Source: JAAZFF01 sp964405775
GTDB lineage: Bacteria > Verrucomicrobiota > Kiritimatiellia > RFP12 > UBA3636
NCBI GenBank assembly: GCA_964405775.1
Contig: CAYOPG010000071.1
Coordinates: 1-11,570 of the forward strand
Direction of reading: 5' to 3'
DNA length: 11,570 nucleotides
Shown: one piece after another, positions 1 to 4,533 of the stretch
How the letters are laid out: every line of letters begins with the position of its first letter
Position numbering within the stretch: the first letter of the stretch is position 1
Position numbers and translations under genes: made by a program
Notes under the pieces: generated by a model
Databases searched by the model: none
Seen by the model: the letters and a program-made list of their open reading frames with translations, nothing else
Told to the model about the DNA's origin: nothing

Positions 1-621
1 ATGAGGCAGCCTCTTTTCGCCGCGGTCAACTACGAATATCTTATGAGCATCGACAAGCTGCCAGTCACCGCTATGAACTCGCTTGGCGACATTTACGTGA
101 ATGAGGGGCTCTTCGACCTCGCCGCCAGCGTTTACACAAACGTGATCGCGAAATCCGAAAAGCCTGACCTCGCCCGTTCTCTTCGCAACGCCGAAGTTCT
201 GGCCATGCGGGCGGCGCCGCGCGCCGCCCGCGCGGTTGTCGATGCCATATCCGGGCATGACGGCGCGGGGTTGGAAGGCGAAACAAAAATACGCGCGCTC
301 AAACTAGAGGCAAAATTGGCCGGTCTCGAGGGGCGCCCCGCCGCCGAGCAGGTCGCGCTTCTGGAACAAATCGTCGCAGAAGACCCGCTTGACGGCGAAA
401 CGCTAATCTCACTTGGCCGCCACTACGCCTCCGTGGATGAGCTTGAGCGGGGGGTGTTTTACTTCGAAAGAGCCGCTGGAATCGAAAAATACGAAGCGGA
501 CGCATATCTACGTCATGGTCAGGCTCTCGCCAAGGCTGGACGTTTTGCCGATGCGCTGCCGTTACTCAAACGTTCGAACGACTTATCCCCGCGCGATACA
601 CTCCAGCGATATATAGAGTAA
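1..621 (+). CDS. TPR-repeat protein, C-terminal part (probably 5'-truncated by the window edge)
   Basis: The visible 206 residues are mostly helical and contain tetratricopeptide-like units, which usually act as protein-protein interaction scaffolds. The clearest are at residues about 21-54 (N-S-L-G-D-I-Y then A-A-S-V-Y), 131-164 (L-I-S-L-G-R-H-Y then F-Y-F-E-R-A) and 165-198 (A-Y-L-R-H-G-Q-A-L then A-L-P-L-L-K). The middle, residues 60-125, is Ala/Arg-rich and looks like degenerate repeats. An ATG sits at the first base, but the protein starts in the middle of a helical repeat, with no signal peptide and no upstream sequence to judge a ribosome site. I therefore treat it as the tail of a longer protein. 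It ends with TAA at 619-621, 87 bp before a barrel-type protein gene on the same strand. Partner and function are unknown; TPR proteins beside envelope genes often serve envelope assembly or secretion, but nothing here shows that. Confidence 0.75.
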   Translation: MRQPLFAAVNYEYLMSIDKLPVTAMNSLGDIYVNEGLFDLAASVYTNVIAKSEKPDLARSLRNAEVLAMRAAPRAARAVVDAISGHDGAGLEGETKIRALKLEAKLAGLEGRPAAEQVALLEQIVAEDPLDGETLISLGRHYASVDELERGVFYFERAAGIEKYEADAYLRHGQALAKAGRFADALPLLKRSNDLSPRDTLQRYIE

Positions 622-654
622 GTAGAGAAAGTAGTGAGAGCACAAAAATAACTG

Positions 655-678
655 CCGGACTTTTAACCGGAATTTTTA
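655..678. repeat. Tandem 12-bp repeat, two copies
   Basis: Two adjacent 12-base units, CCGGACTTTTAA (655-666) and CCGGAATTTTTA (667-678), match at 10 of 12 positions. Because CCGG is self-complementary, the copies can also form a 4-bp hairpin (655-670) followed by AATTTTT. This could act as a weak terminator for the upstream TPR gene, but the stem is too short to call one with confidence. Confidence 0.3.
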
Positions 679-708
679 CAAAAAAAGAAAGACAAACAGG
701 AAAACAAA

Positions 709-1641
709 ATGATGACCAATACAAAGAAAATGCTGGCCGGCCTCGCCATTGCAACTTGCACCGCGCTCGCCGCACCCGCACAACAAGCCACATCGATCAT
801 GGCCGATCCCGACCTGGCCGATCCCGATCTGATTACATTTTCGGAGGACTCTTCAACGTACAAGATCGGCGCCAAATATGTCAGGCGCGAGTACGACAGG
901 CGCCATACAGCTCTCGAGAACCGCTACGACTATGATGACGGCAGGATCGAAAACTGGGAAGACGGAAACTACCGCGGCTCGGCCGACGGCTTCAGGCTAG
1001 CCGTTTCGAAGGATGACGAAGGCGAGTTCTTCATTCAGTATCTGTTCAACGACGATTACGATTATAATTGGACCTCGCCGCAATCGCACCACCTCGTCTA
1101 TTCCGAGGGCATCGAACTACAGACCGGCTGGCGCCAGACCGCCGAAGCGTGGGAAGATGGCCGCTGGGGTTGGACCGTCGCCTACTATCGTTCAGATTCC
1201 GATAAAGATATGCATACACGTGAAGGGAGAGATGTTCGCATAGCAGAAGACCGCAACATAACATGGAACATGGTTCAGGCTGGATATTTCGGCGACTGGA
1301 ATCCGCTTTCTGAATACGTTGATTTCTTTGGTGAAGCTGGACTACGCTTCGGTGAGGCAGAGGGGATTGCCCGACGCGGCAACGACCCAAGTTGGAAAAA
1401 TGGCGATATTACCGAAGGCTACATCGATGATTCGTCGCTGGCATACGGCGCTTACTTTCGCATCGGAGCCGGGGTGAACTTCAAGGGTATATTCGTTGAT
1501 GCCGCGTACTATATGTCTTGGATGTACTCGTTCGACGAGACCGACAGCGGAACCGTAGTTTTCCCGGACAATAACGACGCGCTCTTCATCCAGAACGACC
1601 GCGCCTTCGAATTCCGCGTCGGGTACACCTACCAGTTCTGA
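709..1641 (+). CDS. Putative outer-membrane beta-barrel protein
   Basis: This 310-aa protein starts with a typical signal peptide: Lys residues at 6-7, a hydrophobic core at about 8-22, and likely cleavage near A-P-A at 22-25. The rest shows alternating aromatic/hydrophobic stretches separated by acidic turns, as in membrane beta-strands: about 94-100, 106-113, 153-161, 184-195, 203-215, 244-259, 260-273 and 299-310. The last residues are F-R-V-G-Y-T-Y-Q-F, and a C-terminal Phe after alternating aromatics is the classical signature recognised by the BAM outer-membrane assembly machinery. I do not recognise a specific porin or adhesin family. Just after the signal peptide is a duplicated ADPDL motif (residues 32-41). 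The start has AGGA at 698-701 upstream of two consecutive ATG codons, and I chose the first (709). Acidic residues are frequent throughout. Role (channel, structural or receptor) is not determinable from sequence alone. Confidence 0.75.
   Translation: MMTNTKKMLAGLAIATCTALAAPAQQATSIMADPDLADPDLITFSEDSSTYKIGAKYVRREYDRRHTALENRYDYDDGRIENWEDGNYRGSADGFRLAVSKDDEGEFFIQYLFNDDYDYNWTSPQSHHLVYSEGIELQTGWRQTAEAWEDGRWGWTVAYYRSDSDKDMHTREGRDVRIAEDRNITWNMVQAGYFGDWNPLSEYVDFFGEAGLRFGEAEGIARRGNDPSWKNGDITEGYIDDSSLAYGAYFRIGAGVNFKGIFVDAAYYMSWMYSFDETDSGTVVFPDNNDALFIQNDRAFEFRVGYTYQF
801..830 (+). repeat. 15-bp tandem duplication inside the barrel-protein gene
   Basis: GGCCGATCCCGACCT (801-815) is followed at once by GGCCGATCCCGATCT (816-830), identical at 14 of 15 bases. 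It is in frame and gives two copies of Ala-Asp-Pro-Asp-Leu immediately after the signal peptide. It looks like a recent slippage duplication in the flexible mature N-terminus. Confidence 0.85.
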
Positions 1642-1666
1642 CCTCACTCCATATCAAGAACAAAAA

Positions 1667-1691
1667 CCCGCAAGCGAGCTCTGCTTGCGGG
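1667..1691 (-). terminator. Intrinsic terminator between convergent genes, strongest for the minus strand
   Basis: A perfect 9-bp GC-rich stem (CCCGCAAGC at 1667-1675 with GCTTGCGGG at 1683-1691) encloses a 7-nt loop. Read on the minus strand it is followed by TTTTTG (from 1666 down), the classic form of a Rho-independent terminator, and it lies about 124 nt past the hydrolase stop codon. Read on the plus strand it lies 25 nt after the barrel-protein stop but is followed by GG-AGAG-TTT rather than a clean T-run, so it would terminate that gene less well. It may act in both directions. Confidence 0.75.
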
Positions 1692-1784
1692 GGAGAGTTT
1701 GTGAATCAGAATTCTTGTTTGTAGGGCGTTTTACGTAGCTAGAGCCAACGTACGGGAACTCAACTTCCGCTAAATAAACCTCTA

Positions 1785-1809
1785 TGCCCAATTCTCAAAC
1801 AATCGGGCA
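1785..1809 (-). other. Weak hairpin just past the hydrolase stop codon
   Basis: TGCCCAATT (1785-1793) and AATCGGGCA (1801-1809) form a 9-position stem with one mismatch and a 7-nt loop, 5 nt downstream of the hydrolase stop codon on the minus strand. There is no T-tract after it, so it is more likely an mRNA 3' structure than a terminator. Confidence 0.3.
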
Positions 1810-1814
1810 AATGC

Positions 1815-2651
1815 TCACGACTCATCCTTCACGAAGTTGCTGATCACCTCGACATATTGTTCGAATCCCATCACGCGTGTCAGGTCGTTGTGTCCGGCGT
1901 CGGGCACGGTGACGAGAGTTTTCGGCTCATTTGCTTTTTCAAAAAGTTTTTCTGCATGGTTGTAGGGGATGACTTCGTCCTGTGCGCCGTGTATAAACAG
2001 CTTCCTGCATTTTATGTTGCCAATGCGCGAAATGTTTGGGAACGGATCTGTGGGGAGGATGCGTATACGTGTTACGGTCCTGAACGCGCTTGTAAAGCCG
2101 CTTTGGAGTATAAGACCGCCAGCTTCAGATTGCTTCTCTGCCAGGTAGCATGCAGGGCCGCTGCCAACAGACCTACCCATGATCACTATGTTTGACGGTG
2201 CCACGTTCTTGTCCTCCGTAAGGAACGTGAACGCAGCATCAGCCGCTGCGTACACATTTTTCTCGCTTGGGTTTCCTTCGCTAGGCCCGTATCCCGGATA
2301 TTCGACGGCGAGCACTGAAATTCCCTTCGAGTATAAAGCTTGAAATAAGCCCATTGACTGGCCTATGTCCTCAGCGTTGCCATGAAAGAACACTAAAATC
2401 TTACTGGAACCGGGATTCTCAAGCCATACCGCTGCGGTTTCTCCTCCATCAGGCATGGCAATGCGCGTAATTCCATGGGTATCCCATGAATAAGAAGCTT
2501 TTGGTGGATAAAACATCAGCGAATTGGCGACGCACCCAGGCGTCATAGCAACGCATGCAATTACATAAGCGCCGCCGATGCATAGCGCCAGTTTCTTTGC
2601 TGAGCGTAAAATTGCAGAGAATTTCTTGGAGAGAAATGCTTTATTTTGCAT
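1815..2651 (-). CDS. Alpha/beta hydrolase, BEM46/ABHD13-like, membrane-anchored or exported
   Basis: A 278-aa serine hydrolase of the alpha/beta fold. The visible active-site parts are in the usual order: an oxyanion motif F-F-H-G-N (H90-G91-N92), the nucleophile elbow G-R-S-V-G with Ser161, the acid in H-G-A-Q-D (Asp225), and the catalytic His in A-G-H-N-D (His254). The strand V-E-Y-P-G-Y-G at 116-122 is typical of COG1073/BEM46-like hydrolases. Substrate cannot be predicted; the family includes thioesterases, esterases and lipases of lipid metabolism. The N-terminus is basic (Lys 9, 10, 19, 20) followed by a hydrophobic segment at about 21-36 and a Cys at 40, so it is a signal anchor or a non-standard lipoprotein signal, with the catalytic domain probably outside the cytoplasm. 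The ATG at 2651 has no Shine-Dalgarno but sits 6 nt from an extended -10 element. The gene is divergent from the VOC gene and convergent with the barrel gene. Confidence 0.88.
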   Translation of the reverse strand: MQNKAFLSKKFSAILRSAKKLALCIGGAYVIACVAMTPGCVANSLMFYPPKASYSWDTHGITRIAMPDGGETAAVWLENPGSSKILVFFHGNAEDIGQSMGLFQALYSKGISVLAVEYPGYGPSEGNPSEKNVYAAADAAFTFLTEDKNVAPSNIVIMGRSVGSGPACYLAEKQSEAGGLILQSGFTSAFRTVTRIRILPTDPFPNISRIGNIKCRKLFIHGAQDEVIPYNHAEKLFEKANEPKTLVTVPDAGHNDLTRVMGFEQYVEVISNFVKDES

Positions 2652-2657
2652 GTAAAG

Positions 2658-2666
2658 ATTGTAGCA
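2658..2666 (-). promoter_or_regulatory. Extended -10 promoter element for the hydrolase gene
   Basis: On the minus strand the sequence reads TGCTACAAT, matching the extended -10 consensus TGnTATAAT at all but one base. The hexamer ends exactly 6 nt before the ATG at 2651, so a start at the usual distance would fall on the A of the start codon and give a leaderless mRNA. I see no good -35 hexamer, which is tolerated for extended -10 promoters. Confidence 0.45.
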
Positions 2667-2730
2667 TAAAAACTTACAGCGTTGTTGCTTTAATGGATGT
2701 TTTTAATAGATTTAAGGGGTGACTTCATTT

Positions 2731-2736
2731 TATAAT
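2731..2736 (+). promoter_or_regulatory. Possible -10 box for the VOC gene
   Basis: A perfect TATAAT lies 75 nt upstream of the VOC start codon. It would give a leader of about 70 nt that contains a small hairpin, GGAGTGC (2753-2759) with GCGCTCC (2768-2774), a 7-bp stem with one G-T pair. No convincing -35 is present at 16-18 nt, so this is a weak call. Confidence 0.35.
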
Positions 2737-2811
2737 GCGCCGCATCTTTGCTGGAGTGCTCAGGCCGGCGCTCCGCCGATGTAATTATAACTACAAGTAC
2801 GAGGAATTTGT

Positions 2812-3216
2812 ATGATCAATGGCATAGCGCATATTTGTCTTTCAGTGGAGAATCTTGACGTTATGGAGGAGTTCTACGTCAAGAAGCTTGGTCTCTCCAA
2901 CTCGTTTGATTTCAAGGGTAAAAACGGTGAGCGGGTGGGCGCGTACATTCGTATTGGGAACCGCACTTTCCTTGAAATGTTCACAGGCCGGAAAAAAACC
3001 GATAGCCAGATCGAAAGTCTGGCTTATCGGCATGTATGTCTTGAAGTTGATGATCTGCCTGCCACTGTCGCTTCTATCCGCTCACATGGAGTCGAAGTCT
3101 CAGAGCCCATGTTGGGAAGCGACAACTCGTGGCAGGCGTGGCTCACCGATCCCGAAGGCAACCGCATCGAACTACATCAGTACACTCCCGAGAGCTGGCA
3201 ATATCCGTTCCTGTAG
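2812..3216 (+). CDS. VOC / glyoxalase-family metalloprotein
   Basis: A compact 134-aa protein of the vicinal oxygen chelate fold (glyoxalase I, fosfomycin-resistance protein, methylmalonyl-CoA epimerase, extradiol dioxygenase). It shows the two beta-alpha-beta-beta-beta halves expected: the first begins H-I-C-L-S-V with H7, and the second begins H-V-C-L-E-V with H74. Candidate metal ligands are H7, E55 (T-F-L-E-M-F), H74 and E120 (G-N-R-I-E-L), the H/E/H/E set of glyoxalase I-like enzymes. The motif D-P-E-G-N-R-I-E-L near the C-terminus is characteristic of the superfamily. The length suits a single-domain enzyme acting as a dimer in the cytoplasm. The substrate is not deducible; lactoylglutathione lyase is one option, but the sequence is shorter and generic. 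GAGGAA at 2801-2806, 5 nt before the ATG, supports the start. The stop codon is only 10 bp from the end of the opposing gene. Confidence 0.88.
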   Translation: MINGIAHICLSVENLDVMEEFYVKKLGLSNSFDFKGKNGERVGAYIRIGNRTFLEMFTGRKKTDSQIESLAYRHVCLEVDDLPATVASIRSHGVEVSEPMLGSDNSWQAWLTDPEGNRIELHQYTPESWQYPFL

Positions 3217-3220
3217 CGAA

Positions 3221-3233
3221 CCGCTCTCAGCGG
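3221..3233. other. Short hairpin at the convergent gene junction
   Basis: CCGCT (3221-3225) pairs with AGCGG (3229-3233) around a 3-nt loop, overlapping the stop codon of the minus-strand gene and following the VOC stop by 4 nt. No T-tract follows on either strand, so it is not a canonical terminator. Confidence 0.3.
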
Positions 3234-4075
3234 CGGCGCAAGCCGTTACCGGGGCGTGCGGGTGAACCGCGATGCGTTGACGCCCGGGGTGGCGCAGGAG
3301 GGGGAGTGCGAACCGGTGCCGGTCTGTAGTGGCTTTGAGTTCTGTGGGGGGCGCGCCTGTAGTTGACCGGTGGTCTGTAGTCGCGGTGGTACCGTGGATG
3401 GCGGCTGTGGTGGCGGCTCGATCCTCCTATGTATACGGGGAACGGATCGTATATGACTCTGGACGGGGATCTGTAGATCACGGTTTCCTGGATGACCGGC
3501 GGCGTGTAAACAACAGGCTGCTGGACAACAACAGGTTGCTGTTGCACAACAACAGGCTGCTGGTATACTGCGGGTGGAGGAGTGTAGACCACAGGCTGCT
3601 GCACGACTTCCTGATACTGAACCTGCTGCGGCTCTTCGGTGATTGTGGTTGTAGTTGTGGTGGTCGTGAGATTCGTGCGTTCCACCACGGGAATCGCAGC
3701 CGTTTCGACGCGTTCCTCTACTGTCGTTGTTGTGGTTGTGGTTTGCCGACCTACTGGCATCGGCTCGCCAACAACCTGAACCGCCGCGGGATTTGGTTGC
3801 ACAACCTGCACCTGCGGGTAGACAACCTGAGGAGTCAGGTAGACTGGCGCAGGCGGTTGAACCACTACAGGGGGGGATTGGTAGGAAGTATATACAACTT
3901 CACGCGAGGGGCTAGAAGCGGCAGCGGCGACCAGCCCGACTCCCAATCCGACTGCGAGCCCCGCGATAACCGCACCCGCCGAGCCGCCACGGCTGTGGCG
4001 TGCGTTAGCCGTGTTTGGTATCGCCGCCACGGCGACCGCAGCGATGCATACAATTGTTGTTAGTGTTTTTTTCAT
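3227..4075 (-). CDS. Exported Pro/Val/Gln/Tyr-rich low-complexity protein
   Basis: I do not recognise a family. From the ATG at 4075 the protein is 282 aa. It has a clear signal peptide (M-K-K-T-L then a hydrophobic core, likely cleaved after A-N-A at about residue 25), a Gly/Ala-rich hydrophobic stretch at 30-53 resembling a glycine-zipper segment, and a Val/Pro/Tyr-rich part at 59-105. Two Thr runs follow, of 7 (112-118) and 8 (137-144), each followed by a Val/Ile/Thr step into Glu-Glu. Then comes a repeat-rich stretch at 147-193 with recurring Q-Q-P-V-V and V-V-Y-T-P-P, and a basic His/Arg/Tyr/Pro tail (219-282). The composition suggests a disordered, cell-surface or periplasmic structural protein. 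A longer reading frame exists up to 4132, but GGAGGA at 4081-4086, 5 nt from this ATG, and the signal peptide fix the start. It is divergent from tex and convergent with the VOC gene. Confidence 0.75.
   Translation of the reverse strand: MKKTLTTIVCIAAVAVAAIPNTANARHSRGGSAGAVIAGLAVGLGVGLVAAAASSPSREVVYTSYQSPPVVVQPPAPVYLTPQVVYPQVQVVQPNPAAVQVVGEPMPVGRQTTTTTTTVEERVETAAIPVVERTNLTTTTTTTTITEEPQQVQYQEVVQQPVVYTPPPAVYQQPVVVQQQPVVVQQPVVYTPPVIQETVIYRSPSRVIYDPFPVYIGGSSRHHSRHPRYHRDYRPPVNYRRAPHRTQSHYRPAPVRTPPPAPPRASTHRGSPARPGNGLRRR
3505..3610 (-). repeat. Imperfect repeats coding Gln-Pro-Val-Val units
   Basis: The plus-strand motif CAACAGGCTGCTG or a near copy recurs around 3512, 3530 and 3551, with a further variant at 3591 (CACAGGCTGCTG). 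On the coding strand these give repeated Q-Q-P-V-V blocks. They are irregularly spaced and in frame, so they are protein-coding repeats open to slippage and not a CRISPR array. Confidence 0.7.
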
Positions 4076-4107
4076 AGTGTTCCTCCGATCTTTCTTTCTC
4101 CCCGTGT

Positions 4108-4134
4108 GGGTGGCAGGTTTAATGATCTGCACCC
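4108..4134 (-). other. Hairpin in the leader of the low-complexity protein gene
   Basis: On the minus strand GGGTGCAG and CTGCCACCC can pair as 8 bp with one bulged C around a 10-nt loop, about 32 nt upstream of the ATG at 4075. No T-run follows. It may be a leader structure affecting stability or translation, or chance. Confidence 0.25.
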
Positions 4135-4304
4135 TTTAGACGCACGATGAGGCTGATATATTCTAAAGCGGTGAATATTTTTTCATATTTTGAATCCATA
4201 TTCATTATAAATTTAAAACCACCCCTCCTACGTTCATCCCTCGACGCGCTTGCCATGTGGAAAACGGTCTTTTTTCGAGACACAATTCACAAAACACCAA
4301 GAAC

Positions 4305-4399
4305 TTTCGCGAAAAACGCTCACAAATTCCTGTATTGACCCCCCGAGAACACCCTAAAGAAGGTCTGCGGTGCTACGTACAGCATTTTTCGCGCCGAAA
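4305..4399. promoter_or_regulatory. Pair of related palindromes in the divergent tex upstream region
   Basis: TTTCGCGAAA (4305-4314) is a perfect 10-bp palindrome. TTTCG-CGC-CGAAA (4387-4399) is a second palindrome with the same half-site and a 3-bp centre. The surrounding CGCGAAAAACGCT (4308-4320) is also an inverted copy, 12 of 13 bases, of AGCATTTTTCGCG (4381-4393). The second site ends 23 bp ahead of the proposed tex -35. They could be operator sites for a dimeric regulator or the arms of a large stem-loop. The rest of the 458-bp gap (4076-4533) holds only the hairpin at 4108-4134 and the promoter at 4422-4451. A 63-codon reading frame at 4147-4338 lacks support. Confidence 0.35.
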
Positions 4400-4421
4400 T
4401 ACTAAAACAGGAGAAAATTCC

Positions 4422-4451
4422 TTTACCTCGGCGAATGTTAAGGTATATAAT
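4422..4451 (+). promoter_or_regulatory. Sigma-70-type promoter for tex-rpoN
   Basis: TTTACC (4422-4427) and a perfect TATAAT (4446-4451) are separated by 18 nt. The -35 matches TTGACA at 4 of 6. Transcription would start near 4458 and give a leader of about 75 nt before the tex ATG at 4534. Nothing in that leader looks like a known riboswitch. Confidence 0.5.
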
Positions 4452-4533
4452 CTGGATTGTTTACGGGAAACATCGACTTTACAGGTATAACATCCCGACA
4501 CGTGATACCAAGGTGAATTTTAGCGAATAAAAC

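Noticed and set aside
3505..3610. Short spaced repeats resembling a CRISPR or minisatellite array
   Set aside because: Units are imperfect, irregularly spaced, too short, and in frame with a protein made of Q-Q-P-V-V repeats.
3329..4063. Long plus-strand reading frame antisense to the low-complexity exported protein
   Set aside because: It exists because the sense gene is repetitive and has few codons that make stops on the opposite strand. It has no ribosome site and a composition of irregular Arg, Leu, Asn and Gly with no domain, while the sense frame has a signal peptide and strong Shine-Dalgarno.
4076..4132. Longer N-terminus (start at 4132) for the exported low-complexity protein
   Set aside because: The extra 19 residues are polar and would bury the signal peptide, and the ATG at 4075 has GGAGGA at ideal spacing.
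4147..4338. 63-codon plus-strand frame in the tex upstream gap
   Set aside because: It has no ribosome site, no recognisable domain, and crosses the palindrome at 4305-4314; it is consistent with a chance frame in AT-rich intergenic DNA.
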